From Bacillota bacterium (GTDB lineage: Bacteria > Bacillota > GCA-003054495 > Carboxydocellales > JAJZTU01), in assembly GCA_021848765.1 (NCBI GenBank), contig JAJZTU010000042.1:1-16649 (forward strand): a stretch of DNA of 16,649 nucleotides. The letters are read 5' to 3'. A model generated the notes under the pieces. The model saw only the letters and a list, made by a program, of their open reading frames with translations, ran no database searches and was not told the origin of the DNA. How positions within the stretch are numbered: the stretch's first letter is position 1; every line of letters starts with the position of its first letter. The position numbers and the translations under genes were made by a program. Shown here piece by piece: positions 1 through 7,747 of this stretch.

Positions 1-1169
1 TGTTTGCCGATGCAGGTATAGTTTTAGGGCTGGATGCTTTTTCCGGGGCGTTGATTATGTTGGATCCCTACCGGCTGCAAAATGCCAACATAAATGTCCT
101 GGCCATGAGCGGTGCGGGGAAAACGTTTTTTGTAAAGCTGCTTTTAGCCAGGGAACACGCAGTCTACGGCACCAGGGTAATCGCTGTTGACCCGGAGGAT
201 GAGTATGCTCCTTTAACCAGGGAACTGGGGGGCGAGGTGGTCCGCCTGGCTTTTGATTCCCCTCACCGGATAAATCCCCTGGACCTGGTGGTAGACCCGG
301 AAGTTCAGGGTGAGGGGGTTTTGCGCAGGAAATTGGATTGGCTCCTGGGTCTTTACCGGGTAATGCTGGGGCCTCTTTCCGCCGGGGAGAAGGGTTTAAT
401 GGAAAGGGCTACGGAGAAGGCCTATGCCCAAAAGGGAATTGACCATAGCACAGAATCCCTTTACCGGGAGGGCAATTTTAGTCAGGGAGAAACTCTCGCT
501 TTTGGTAAACGCCTGAGAGAGATGCCGACTCTGGCTGATGTCCAGGCTGCTGTAGCTGCTGAAGAAGGTGCGGGCAGGCTGGCTGCCGGTTTGTGGCGGT
601 GGGTTCAGGGGTCGGTAAACTTTTTTAACTGCCAGACCAATGTGAACCTGAACAATGGATTTACTACTTTTGTTATCAAAGATATGGGTACTGAGGAGAT
701 CAAGACTGCTGCGGCCTATGTGATAACCGGGTTTTGCTGGAGTGCTTTGGCCAGGCGGGGTAAAGGGAGTACCAGGATTGTGATTGATGAAGCCCACCTG
801 TTAATGAAATATCAGGAGACCGGGGAAATGATGGAAAGATTCGCCCGCCAGTGTCGAAAATACGGGGCAGGCCTGGTTACCATCAGTCAGAACATCGAGG
901 AATTTTTGGGTAGCCCTGCGGGAAGGGCGGTTGCTACCAACTCAGCGATCCAGGTCTTGTTTCGCCAGCATGATGCGGCTTTAAATTTGGTGGCCCATGA
1001 GTTTAAGCTTAGTGAGTTTGAGGTTGATTATCTCAGGGGGTTGGCCAGGGGTGAATGCTTGCTGAGTGTTCTGGAAAACCAGCGCAGGGAAAGCAGGGCT
1101 CTCCGGGTGGTAGCCTCCCGGGGGGAAGTTCAGCTGTATTCCGCTATGGGGAATGAGAGACCCGAATAG
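1..1169 (+). CDS. VirB4/TraC-like conjugation (type IV secretion) ATPase, 3' part
   Basis: The reading frame is open from the first complete codon (nt 3) with no stop, so the gene begins upstream of the window; the TTG at 51 is internal. The C-terminal AAA+ motor of VirB4-type ATPases is visible. A lead-in resembling the VirB4 'G...L...SG....DP......N' segment precedes the Walker A motif SGAGKT (about nt 108-125). A Walker B motif, RIVIDEAH, lies at nt 774-797, followed by the sensor-like TISQN and a FRQH segment near nt 958-970. VirB4 proteins are cytoplasmic ATPases that power pilus assembly and DNA or protein transfer through type IV secretion systems. The gene is followed at once by a tiny ORF and an M23 peptidase in the same direction, a pairing usual in Gram-positive conjugation modules, and then by Tad pilus genes. 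The family call is firm. Whether it serves conjugation or was recruited to the Tad machine is unknown. Confidence 0.85.
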   Translation, partial: FADAGIVLGLDAFSGALIMLDPYRLQNANINVLAMSGAGKTFFVKLLLAREHAVYGTRVIAVDPEDEYAPLTRELGGEVVRLAFDSPHRINPLDLVVDPEVQGEGVLRRKLDWLLGLYRVMLGPLSAGEKGLMERATEKAYAQKGIDHSTESLYREGNFSQGETLAFGKRLREMPTLADVQAAVAAEEGAGRLAAGLWRWVQGSVNFFNCQTNVNLNNGFTTFVIKDMGTEEIKTAAAYVITGFCWSALARRGKGSTRIVIDEAHLLMKYQETGEMMERFARQCRKYGAGLVTISQNIEEFLGSPAGRAVATNSAIQVLFRQHDAALNLVAHEFKLSEFEVDYLRGLARGECLLSVLENQRRESRALRVVASRGEVQLYSAMGNERPE

Positions 1170-1251
1170 CGAGGAATGGGATTATGCCGGAAAGCGGGAA
1201 TGGGAAGATGTGCAAAGCGAGCAATGGGAGATGCAAATAACGAGGTTGTGA
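1153..1251 (+). CDS. Possible 32-residue Trp-repeat small protein
   Basis: An ATG-initiated frame of 32 codons overlaps the 3' end of the VirB4-like gene by 17 nt and stops (TGA) 4 nt before the ATG of the M23 peptidase gene, which is typical of translationally coupled genes. Its centre consists of three 8-residue units with a Trp at the fourth position: SEEWDYAG, KREWEDVQ, SEQWEMQI. These correspond to three degenerate units of about 24 bp in the DNA (1168-1238). A GGGGA run just upstream could act as a ribosome binding site, but it is very close to the ATG. I do not recognise a family. It may be a real small protein, a translational linker, or a coincidental frame across a minisatellite; only the spacing argues for coding. 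Confidence 0.35.
   Translation: MRDPNSEEWDYAGKREWEDVQSEQWEMQITRL
1168..1238 (+). repeat. Three degenerate ~24-bp tandem units between virB4-like and M23 genes
   Basis: Three consecutive units each start AGCG and contain AATGGGA: 1168-1192, 1193-1215 and 1216-1238. Units two and three also share a GATG..CAA tail. A shorter ACGAGG echo follows at 1240. The unit length keeps one reading frame open across the array, apart from small indels that cancel. Confidence 0.7.
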
Positions 1252-1255
1252 AAAG

Positions 1256-1879
1256 ATGTTGGTTTCGAAGTTAAGCAGGCAGCACCCTTTCGTTGTGATA
1301 ATGGTTTTAAATTTGATTTTGGCGGGTTTAATGAGTGGGTTCCTGCTTTTTGCAGTAGTAGTGGTTTTTGTGGCTGTGGAAGATGACTTGACGGGGAGTG
1401 CCGTTTCAGAGGAACTGCCGCAGGTTCTGGGGGATTTTGTCTTTCCTCTGCCTGTGGGCGCGGGGTATTCCTATGTGGATTCCTGGGGAGCACCGCGGGA
1501 ATTCGGCGGAAATCGCCAACATCTTGGGACCGATATCATGGCCGGGACGGGGACTCCGGTGCTTGCTGTTACCCAGGGGTTTGTGGAGCGGAAAGGCTGG
1601 GATCGCCTGGGCGGTTGGCGGATAGGAGTCCGGGGGGATGATGGCAACTACTATTATTATGCTCATAACTTTGGCTATGCCCCCGGTATCGAGGTAGGAA
1701 TCAGGGTGCGCAGTGGCCAGATGATAGCCTTCGTAGGATCTTCAGGGTATGGAGAGATAGGTACGACAGGGAGATTTCCTCCCCACCTGCATTTTGGGAT
1801 TTATGACCGGAGCAATCAGCCATTTAATCCCTATCCTTACCTGCGCAGGTGGGAGAACTCGCAAGTTATCAAGCGTTAA
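1256..1879 (+). CDS. Membrane-anchored M23-family (LytM-like) metallopeptidase
   Basis: This 207-residue protein has one N-terminal membrane segment (about residues 13-42) and an extracytoplasmic M23 domain (about 60-195). The lysostaphin-type zinc-site pattern is complete: HxxxD with H89 and D93, the catalytic-side His in YYAH (H137), and HxH in PPHLHFG (H177, H179). Such enzymes cut peptide cross-bridges of peptidoglycan, or scaffold other hydrolases when degenerate. All ligands here look intact, so activity is likely. ATG 1256 is preceded by GAGG at 1242-1245. The CpaB-like gene follows after 13 nt, so co-transcription is likely. By context it may open the wall locally for passage of the secretion or pilus apparatus, as peptidoglycan hydrolases do in Gram-positive conjugation systems. 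That role is inferred. Confidence 0.85.
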   Translation: MLVSKLSRQHPFVVIMVLNLILAGLMSGFLLFAVVVVFVAVEDDLTGSAVSEELPQVLGDFVFPLPVGAGYSYVDSWGAPREFGGNRQHLGTDIMAGTGTPVLAVTQGFVERKGWDRLGGWRIGVRGDDGNYYYYAHNFGYAPGIEVGIRVRSGQMIAFVGSSGYGEIGTTGRFPPHLHFGIYDRSNQPFNPYPYLRRWENSQVIKR

Positions 1880-1892
1880 TGGAGGGAGAACG

Positions 1893-2648
1893 GTGAAAAA
1901 ACGATTGGTCCTGTTAGTACTGGCTTTGGTATGTACCGGCATTTCCTTATGGTTAACCCAGAAGTATGTGCAAGATAACCTCAGGGAAAAGGAAGTAGTG
2001 GTCTTTCGCCGGGATGTCCAGCCGTTTACAAGGATTACAGGCGAAATGATCGGGTTAAAAAAGGTAGGGGCCAATGGCCTGCATCCCCAGGTAGCGACAA
2101 GTACCCGGGAGGTCGTAGGAAAGTATGCTTCTGCTAAAGCGGTAACCGGGGAGTTAGTGTTAAAGAATAAACTGGGCAAAGAATCGGAGGTGCCCCAGGG
2201 GTATCTATACGCAATGCAGCCGGATGAAAGGGTGATAGCGGTTGCCACTGACCTTACCCGCTCTGTGGGAGGTACGGTGCAGGCCGGGGATGTCGTAGAC
2301 TTGATTGTGGTTTTGGACGAGAAATTGGGGGGTGAGCCCCAGGCTAAAACTTTTTTGCAGCAGGTGCGGGTAATTGATGTCCGGGACCCCGGGGCCCGCA
2401 AGCTATCGGATGTTAATGGGGAGGGCCACAAGGAAGAGCAGGGTCAGATTATCAATAACCCCGGTCAGAAGCAGGTCCCCGGAGCTGTGGTACTGGCGGT
2501 AAAACCATACCAAGCTGAACAGATAGCTTTATTCCAAAAGTTAGGTGAGATTACTTTAACGGTAAACCCCAAGCAGTCCAAAGTTTTTCCTACAAGTGGG
2601 GTGCGGCTGAGTCAACTCCGGCAGGTGGCCAGTGTGGCTCCAAAGTAG
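1893..2648 (+). CDS. cpaB: Flp/Tad pilus assembly protein CpaB/RcpC (SAF domain)
   Basis: This 251-residue protein has an N-terminal membrane anchor (about residues 4-22). A SAF-like beta-clip follows ('VVVFRRDVQPFTRITGEMI', 'VGKYASAKAVTGELVL'), then the RcpC/CpaB domain with the typical 'DERVIAVATD....VGGTVQAGDVVDLIV' block. CpaB/RcpC proteins are periplasmic or wall-zone components of Tad pili; in diderms they work with the secretin, and in monoderms they may contact peptidoglycan. The GTG at 1893 is chosen as the start because GGAGGGAG (1881-1888) lies just upstream and translation from it begins with a typical KKR-hydrophobic anchor. A longer frame from 1794 would overlap the M23 gene and adds no recognisable sequence. 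It sits second in the tad gene order, as in most Tad loci. Confidence 0.85.
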   Translation: MKKRLVLLVLALVCTGISLWLTQKYVQDNLREKEVVVFRRDVQPFTRITGEMIGLKKVGANGLHPQVATSTREVVGKYASAKAVTGELVLKNKLGKESEVPQGYLYAMQPDERVIAVATDLTRSVGGTVQAGDVVDLIVVLDEKLGGEPQAKTFLQQVRVIDVRDPGARKLSDVNGEGHKEEQGQIINNPGQKQVPGAVVLAVKPYQAEQIALFQKLGEITLTVNPKQSKVFPTSGVRLSQLRQVASVAPK

Positions 2649-2708
2649 GATCGTGATGATGTGTGAGGTTGTTAACAGTTGGAATTGCCCTGAAAGAGGT
2701 GACTGGAT

Positions 2709-4211
2709 TTGCACCAGGAGATTTCGGTGGTACTGGCCACAGGGGATGAACTTCTAAGGCCGGTGGTAGGAGAATTGCCTCAGGCCAGGGTAACCGGTTT
2801 GGTGTACCTGGCTGAGCAGGTGGTGGAAGTGGTGGCCGAGGTCAGGCCACAAGTATTGATTTTGGCTGATTTCATGGATTCAGGATTGGAAACTGTAAAG
2901 GTAGTGCGCCACCAGTATCCCGGTACCCGGATTATTTACATAATTACCGGTGAAGATGAGGAACGGGTGAGGGGAGTTCTCATCAAGCTGGGGATTTACG
3001 ATTTTCTACCGCATACGTTCAAGAAGTCGGAACTCCTTAAATTAGTCCAGTATCCCCGGGGTTGGCAGGATTTATGTTCTGCAGGGCTGCTCCTGGATGA
3101 CCTGATTGCAGAGCCTTCTCCGGAAATCAAAGGCCCAGGTTCTCCAGCCGCAAGGGCGTTGGAGGTGGAAAAGCCGGCAGAGGGTTCGGGAGGTTTCGCT
3201 GCCTTTTTTAACAACATGGTAGGAGGAGTGGGCCGGGACACGGGAGGTGCCGGGCTTAGGGAAGCAGGAGCAGCTACCGGAATTCAGGAATCGGGGGAAG
3301 CTACAAGGGTTCAAGCTTCGGGGGACGGGGCCGGAACGCCGAAAAAACTGGGGAGAGGACCGGAAAGGTTTGCTCCTCCGGCCATCAGGGTGATTAAGCA
3401 GCAGGTAGTAGCTTTTTGGTCAGGGAAGCCGGGAGTCGGCAAAACCTTTCTCGCGGTGAATACCGCTTTGGCCTTAGCACGTGCAGGGGTTAAGGTTGCT
3501 CTGGTAGATGGGGATATTTTAAACCTTTCAGTAGGGGTATTTCTGAATCTTCAGGATGTCAGAAAGACGCTGGAAAGGGCTCTGAAGGTTAACGATCCCA
3601 GAGATATTGCCGACTTGTTGCTCTATCATCCCCAGTTTCCTAACCTGGCGGTGCTGACCGGGTCTGACCTCTGCAGGCCAGAAGGCTATTGTACTGTTGA
3701 TAAGGAGGCAGTGGCACGGCTTATTCAATACCTCAAGGGTGAATTTGATGTAGTCATTTTGGATACTACCACTGATGTCCAGTCTGTGACCACTTATGTA
3801 GCTTTACAACAAGCTAACAGGGTGCTGTTGGTAACCAATCAGGATTATGCCCAGGTCTTTGCCACTAAGCGCCAGTTGGCTCTGCTGAAGCGCTTGCGGC
3901 AGCCTTTGGACAAGTTTCAGTTAGTCTTAAACAGTGAGTTGAAGGGCTGTAAAATCACCACCGCAATGCTGGAGGATATCCTGGGCCTGAAGGTTGTACA
4001 AGTGTTGCCTCATCTGCCCAAACAAGTGCTGGACAGTATCTTTGATTCCCGTCCGGTAGTGCTGCAAAAAGGACAGGAGATTTTAGGGCTGCGGGAGGGC
4101 TTGGAGTCCCTGGCTCAGGAAATTATTCCGGTGATAACTGAGGAGAAAGTTTCTCTCCTGGAAAATTTGTCCCGGTTGCTGCGCAAGAAGGGGAGTATGA
4201 CTTATGGCTAA
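2709..4211 (+). CDS. tadZ: TadZ/CpaE-like pilus localisation ATPase (receiver-like + MinD/ParA domains)
   Basis: This 500-residue protein has three parts. Residues 1-115 resemble a response-regulator receiver fold, with a possible phospho-acceptor region around LADFMD (D54). Residues 115-230 are a Gly/Ala/Pro-rich low-complexity linker. Residues 230-480 form a MinD/ParA-type ATPase with a deviant Walker A, KPGVGKT (240-246), a VDGD segment at 267-270 and a Walker B-like VVILDTTT (348-355). CpaE/TadZ proteins place the Tad machine, often at a pole. The Walker A has Pro where most relatives have Gly (KGGVGKT), but the signature Lys is kept. The TTG at 2709 has GAAAGAGG a few bases upstream. The 3' end overlaps the tadA start by 8 nt, implying translational coupling. 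The gene also encodes a threefold 9-residue linker repeat, listed separately. Confidence 0.85.
   Translation: MHQEISVVLATGDELLRPVVGELPQARVTGLVYLAEQVVEVVAEVRPQVLILADFMDSGLETVKVVRHQYPGTRIIYIITGEDEERVRGVLIKLGIYDFLPHTFKKSELLKLVQYPRGWQDLCSAGLLLDDLIAEPSPEIKGPGSPAARALEVEKPAEGSGGFAAFFNNMVGGVGRDTGGAGLREAGAATGIQESGEATRVQASGDGAGTPKKLGRGPERFAPPAIRVIKQQVVAFWSGKPGVGKTFLAVNTALALARAGVKVALVDGDILNLSVGVFLNLQDVRKTLERALKVNDPRDIADLLLYHPQFPNLAVLTGSDLCRPEGYCTVDKEAVARLIQYLKGEFDVVILDTTTDVQSVTTYVALQQANRVLLVTNQDYAQVFATKRQLALLKRLRQPLDKFQLVLNSELKGCKITTAMLEDILGLKVVQVLPHLPKQVLDSIFDSRPVVLQKGQEILGLREGLESLAQEIIPVITEEKVSLLENLSRLLRKKGSMTYG
3255..3335 (+). repeat. Three in-frame 27-bp degenerate repeats in the TadZ linker
   Basis: Residues 183-209 of the TadZ/CpaE-like protein read LREAGAATG, IQESGEATR, VQASGDGAG. 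These are three 9-residue units with the pattern hydrophobic-(R/Q)-x-(A/S)-G. They lie in the disordered linker between the receiver-like and ATPase domains, so copy number could change without breaking either domain. Confidence 0.55.
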
Positions 4212-5580
4212 TGTTGACTTGCTGGCGGAAATTTACCGGGCTCAGCAGGAAGTAGACCGGGAAATTATTATGCTCAAGCAGCAGGAGCGCGGGCATAACC
4301 GGGAAGCAAATGCTATTGTGGCAGAGATTAAGGATTACTTAGCTGATTATCATGCCAATCTTTTAAGCAAGTCCATTCTGGATTCCCAGGTTAAGACCCA
4401 GGTAGAGCAACTAATCCAGGATTACATTGTGAAAAAGCTGCTTCAGGCGCCGGGGATGACTTTGGACGAACTTTTGGATTATGTGCGTAAGGAAATTTGC
4501 GGGTTTGGGCCCCTGGACCCTTTGCTGGCTGATGAATCCATTTCGGAAATCATGGTCAATAACTTCCAGGAGGTCTATGTGGAAAGGCGGGGGAAGATTG
4601 AACCCACTCCTGTTGTCTTTAGTTCTGATGAGCAGCTTACCAATATAGTGAGGAAAATTCTTGCCCCCATCGGCAGGAACATCGACTTGTCAGAACCCTA
4701 CGTGGATGCCCGTTTGCCCGGGGGCAGCAGGGTCAATGCCATTATCTCGCCACTGGCCTTGAACGGAACCACGGTTACCATACGGAAGTTCTCCAACGTG
4801 GATTTTGATGCCGGGAAGTTGATTGGCTTTGGGACTTGTTCCGGAGAGATGATTGAGTTCCTGGAGTTGCTAGTCCGGGGAAGGGCTAATATTTTGGTTA
4901 TCGGAGGAACCGGGTCGGGGAAAACGAGCAGTATGAAGTTTTGTACGGAATTTATTCCCCAGGACGAGCGGCTGGTGACGATAGAAGATATCGAAGAACT
5001 GCGGCTGCGGAAAAGCAATGCTCAGCGCCATGTAATCAGCCTGGAAGCCAGGAAATCACGGGAGAACCCGGTGACCATCTATGACCTGTTGGTGAACTCC
5101 CTGCGGATGCGGCCGGACCGGATAATAGTAGGTGAGGTTAGAGGGAAAGAGGCCCTGGAAATGCTGGAGGCAATGACCACCGGTCATGAGGGCAGCATGA
5201 GCACCCTCCACGCCAATGGACCCGGGGAGGCTATCAAACGGCTTTCCTTGATGATTATGCGCAACGGCTTGGATGTGGAACCTAATCTGGTGATGGAGCT
5301 AATTTGCGATACAGTGGACGTGATTGTCCATCAAAAACGGATGCCTGAAGATGGCTCCCGCAAGATGGTGCAAATTACTGAGGTAACGGGTTTTATGAAT
5401 GGCCAGCCCCAGCTTCAGGATATCTACCGCTTCCACCAGCTTGGTTCAGCGGATGGGCGGATTCTGGGGGAATTCCGGCAGGTAGGCGGAATTTCGGAGC
5501 GGCTTGTGGAGAAGCTGAGGGCTCATGGGATTTCCGGGGCGGCTCTTGATAAGTTTCGAGAGAGTCCCGGAAATGTTTAG
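4204..5580 (+). CDS. tadA: Tad pilus secretion ATPase CpaF/TadA
   Basis: This 458-residue GspE/VirB11-family hexameric ATPase drives Flp pilus assembly from the cytoplasm. The motifs occur in order: an N-terminal domain with 'GPLDPLLADESISEIMVN' (about 102-119), Walker A GGTGSGKT (234-241), Asp box LVTIEDIEEL (257-266), Walker B RIIVGEVRG (306-314) and His box GHEGSMSTLHA (327-337). Length and motif spacing are normal for CpaF. The ATG at 4204 overlaps the end of tadZ (ATGGCTAA), so the two are probably co-translated. The 3' end leads into a 78-nt gap of short tandem repeats before tadB. The conserved N-terminal block and the presence of TadB and TadC alongside favour CpaF over a competence or conjugation VirB11 ATPase. 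Confidence 0.95.
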   Translation: MANVDLLAEIYRAQQEVDREIIMLKQQERGHNREANAIVAEIKDYLADYHANLLSKSILDSQVKTQVEQLIQDYIVKKLLQAPGMTLDELLDYVRKEICGFGPLDPLLADESISEIMVNNFQEVYVERRGKIEPTPVVFSSDEQLTNIVRKILAPIGRNIDLSEPYVDARLPGGSRVNAIISPLALNGTTVTIRKFSNVDFDAGKLIGFGTCSGEMIEFLELLVRGRANILVIGGTGSGKTSSMKFCTEFIPQDERLVTIEDIEELRLRKSNAQRHVISLEARKSRENPVTIYDLLVNSLRMRPDRIIVGEVRGKEALEMLEAMTTGHEGSMSTLHANGPGEAIKRLSLMIMRNGLDVEPNLVMELICDTVDVIVHQKRMPEDGSRKMVQITEVTGFMNGQPQLQDIYRFHQLGSADGRILGEFRQVGGISERLVEKLRAHGISGAALDKFRESPGNV

Positions 5581-5637
5581 GGAAATCCGGGTAGTTTCGG
5601 GGAAATCCGGGTAGTTTGAGAAAGCGGTGGATAAGTT
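5580..5637 (+). repeat. Tandem ~20-bp repeats in the tadA-tadB gap
   Basis: GGGAAATCCGGGTAGTTT occurs exactly at 5580-5597 and again at 5600-5617, a 20-nt period. A decayed third copy ending ATAAGTTTGG follows (about 5620-5640). The period is not a multiple of three, so the array does not encode a repeat peptide. A relative lies in the next gap (6551-6571). Confidence 0.75.
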
Positions 5638-5658
5638 TGGGAAGAGAGGTATGACAGG

Positions 5659-6549
5659 ATGCTGTTGCCTGGGATGTTATTGATTTTAGCCGGTCTTTTA
5701 GTATGTGTGCTAATTATGGACTTGCCCCTCCTTCCCCCGGCAGGATTCTGGCCCAAGGTGGCAGAGCGCATACCCGGGATGCCCATGGCATGGACAGGGA
5801 AGAATTCCCGGGCAGAGGTTGAGCGCCTCTTGGCCAGGTCAGGTGTACGCATCCATTATGGGGAATATTTGCTGCTTTCGGCAGGTGGAGTGGTCTTGGG
5901 TGTTTTGGTTGGCCGGTATCTGAACAACTGGTTTATCTCTATTATCTGCGGCTATTTGGGATATAAAGTCCCTCAGCGGGTTTTACGGTACTTACAGGAA
6001 AGGCGTAAAGCGCTGCTCAGCCTGCAGATGGAGCCGGCCCTCCAGCAAATCGCCAACCTCTACCGGATTAGCCGGAGCATGGAAAAGGCTTTCGAGCAGG
6101 CTGTTGCCACTATGGCCTCGCCGTTAAAGGACGAGTTTCAAAAGATGCAGTCCGATCTCCGGGTGGCCGGGATGACTCTGGAGGAAGCTCTGGTGAGGCT
6201 GGCGGCCAGGTTGGATTTGCGGGATTTTGATTTCTTTGTGAAGATAGCGCTGCTGGCACAAAAGTTTGGCGGGGAGACCAAAGAACTGATGTTGCAGATT
6301 CCCCAGACCATCAGGGAGAGACAGATGATCAGAGCAGAGTTGGAGACCGAGGTTGCGGGAGCAAAGCAGCAGGCTTGGCTGTTGATGGCCGGGACACCTT
6401 TGTTCTTTGTGGTGTACAAGTTCCTCAGGCCGGATTTTGCTCAAATACTCACCGGGACCACCCCCGGAAGGCTGGGGATGGCTGTGGTGGCCCTGCTTTC
6501 TTTAGTGAGTGTCCTGCTGATTGAAAAGATCACCGAGCCGGTAGCGTAA
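5659..6549 (+). CDS. tadB: Tad pilus inner-membrane platform protein TadB (T2SSF domain)
   Basis: This is a 296-residue integral membrane protein. Hydrophobic segments lie near residues 3-20 and 68-98, then a soluble helical T2SSF domain (about 115-240), then two more near 240-258 and 272-290. This is the usual TadB layout. The domain contains the 'SRSMEKAFEQAV....PLKDEFQKM' and 'MTLEEALVRLAARLDLRDFDFFVKIALLAQKFGGE' blocks typical of the family. TadB and TadC together form the membrane platform on which TadA acts to extrude or retract the pilus. ATG 5659 has GAGAGG (5644-5649) at a suitable distance; an ATG at 5651 is out of frame. It is followed by tadC after 36 nt. Confidence 0.9.
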   Translation: MLLPGMLLILAGLLVCVLIMDLPLLPPAGFWPKVAERIPGMPMAWTGKNSRAEVERLLARSGVRIHYGEYLLLSAGGVVLGVLVGRYLNNWFISIICGYLGYKVPQRVLRYLQERRKALLSLQMEPALQQIANLYRISRSMEKAFEQAVATMASPLKDEFQKMQSDLRVAGMTLEEALVRLAARLDLRDFDFFVKIALLAQKFGGETKELMLQIPQTIRERQMIRAELETEVAGAKQQAWLLMAGTPLFFVVYKFLRPDFAQILTGTTPGRLGMAVVALLSLVSVLLIEKITEPVA

Positions 6550-6550
6550 A

Positions 6551-6580
6551 GGGGGAAGATACCGGTAGTTTAAAGGGGGA
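6551..6580 (+). repeat. Repeat-like gap sequence between tadB and tadC
   Basis: GGGGGAAGATACCGGTAGTTT (about 6551-6571) closely resembles the 20-bp unit of the previous gap. The decamer TAAAGGGGGA occurs twice (6547-6556 and 6571-6580), the second copy forming part of the tadC ribosome binding site. Confidence 0.5.
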
Positions 6581-6585
6581 CGGTT

Positions 6586-7488
6586 ATGGAGGGTATTTTT
6601 ATCCTGCTCGGCATTTCTGCTTTCTTCCTGTTTTCCTCCCTGTTGACCTTGCTGTTCCGGCCTTATTCCGGTTATACCTGGCAGCGGGTCCGGAGGATCC
6701 AACTCTTGGACCTGCCGGAAGAGGCCAAGGAGATGGAGGAACAGCCGGTATTATTTCGCCTCATGCGGCCGGTTTATGAACTGGTCCGGGCAAAGGTGAA
6801 GGTTAGCCGGATTTCGGCTGAGAGTATCCAGGCCAAACTGGAGCAAGCAGGGTTGAATTATGCGCCGGAACAATTCATGGCAGCAAAATGGATGGCCGGT
6901 TTGGGGACTATGTTGGCGGGTACTCTGGTTGTGCTGGCCCAGCAGAGGGCCGGTTCAGGGATTAGCTGGATAATGCTGGCGGTGGGGGCCTACTTTTTGC
7001 CTGATATCGTGCTGAGGGGTAAGCTTATTCGGCGCCGTGACCAGGTGATGGAGGAATTCCCGGATTTCATTGATGCTACCAGAAGTTACTTGAGTTCGGG
7101 TCTGTCCATCTACCAGACCATCAAACAGGTTCAGGAGATTGCCGGCCCGGGGATGGGAGAACTCCTGGAGAAGCTGAGTGCAGAGTTGGAGGTCTATGAC
7201 CAGGTGACAGCACTGCGCAGATTTGCCCATCGGGCAGGGCTGCTGGAGGTCCAGAATTTTGTGGTTACCATCGAACAGGGAATAAATGCAGGGATTCCCC
7301 TCAAGGATATTTTTCTTGCCCAAAGCCAGCTCATGCGTGAGCTGCGCAAGCTTGGCATGAAGCGGAAGATCAAGCAAAAGCCCGCCTACATGGCGTTAGT
7401 CGGTGGACTGCTGTTTATCAATATCTTTATCATTGTAGGCCTTCCGGCCCTGCTTACTATCATGGCTATGCGTGGAATAGGTGATTAG
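6586..7488 (+). CDS. tadC: Tad pilus inner-membrane platform protein TadC (T2SSF domain)
   Basis: This 300-residue protein parallels TadB. It has an N-terminal membrane segment (about residues 3-24), paired hydrophobic segments near 103-140, a T2SSF domain from about 155 to 265 ('EEFPDFIDATRSYLSSG' and 'AGLLEVQNFVVTIEQGINAG') and a C-terminal membrane segment (about 271-295). It is expected to form the platform with TadB. ATG 6586 follows a GGGGGA ribosome binding site in the repeat-like gap. The pilin gene follows 39 nt downstream. Order (A, B, C, then pilins) and same-strand spacing support the subunit assignment. On sequence alone TadB and TadC are told apart mainly by position. Confidence 0.9.
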   Translation: MEGIFILLGISAFFLFSSLLTLLFRPYSGYTWQRVRRIQLLDLPEEAKEMEEQPVLFRLMRPVYELVRAKVKVSRISAESIQAKLEQAGLNYAPEQFMAAKWMAGLGTMLAGTLVVLAQQRAGSGISWIMLAVGAYFLPDIVLRGKLIRRRDQVMEEFPDFIDATRSYLSSGLSIYQTIKQVQEIAGPGMGELLEKLSAELEVYDQVTALRRFAHRAGLLEVQNFVVTIEQGINAGIPLKDIFLAQSQLMRELRKLGMKRKIKQKPAYMALVGGLLFINIFIIVGLPALLTIMAMRGIGD

Positions 7489-7527
7489 GCTTTTAATCTG
7501 TTAAAAATAAAAATAAGGGGGAAAAGC

Positions 7528-7716
7528 ATGAAGGATATACTTAAAAGAGCAAAAGCCATACTGGGCGAGGAGCGGGGAGATTTCATCCAAAACGCAATTT
7601 ACCTGGCCCTTGTGGTGATTTTCGGGATCACGGTAATCGGTAATTTCGGAACCGCAATTGTGGAGCAGTTTACCGCGATTATTGCCAAATTTACGGCAAC
7701 TAAGCCCGGTTCTTAA
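7528..7716 (+). CDS. flp: Flp-type pilin-like small protein
   Basis: This 62-residue protein has a short basic leader, a Gly (G17) and then a hydrophobic alpha-helix ('FIQNAIYLALVVIFGITVIG') ending in a short 'FTAIIAKFT' tail. That matches the size and shape of Flp major pilins. If processed after G17 the mature protein would be about 45 residues. The position usually occupied by Glu (mature +5, followed by Tyr in Flp pilins) is Asn here (N22), with Tyr at 25, so it is not a textbook Flp. ATG 7528 has a strong AAGGGGGAAAAG ribosome binding site. Its place directly after tadC and before TadE favours the main pilus subunit. It could instead be a small structural membrane protein. Confidence 0.7.
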   Translation: MKDILKRAKAILGEERGDFIQNAIYLALVVIFGITVIGNFGTAIVEQFTAIIAKFTATKPGS

Positions 7717-7747
7717 GAGATTAAAGTAGCGATACGGGCAAGAAGTG

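Noticed and set aside
51..60. TTG at 51 as the true start of the VirB4-like gene
   Set aside because: The frame is open back to the window edge and the upstream residues match the VirB4 pattern just before Walker A, so the gene is truncated by the window.
852..858. TGTCGAA Spo0A-like motif
   Set aside because: It lies inside the VirB4-like coding region and is within chance expectation for a 7-mer.
1794..1892. N-terminal extension of the CpaB gene
   Set aside because: It overlaps the M23 gene's conserved C-terminus. The GTG at 1893 has a strong ribosome binding site and gives a normal membrane anchor.
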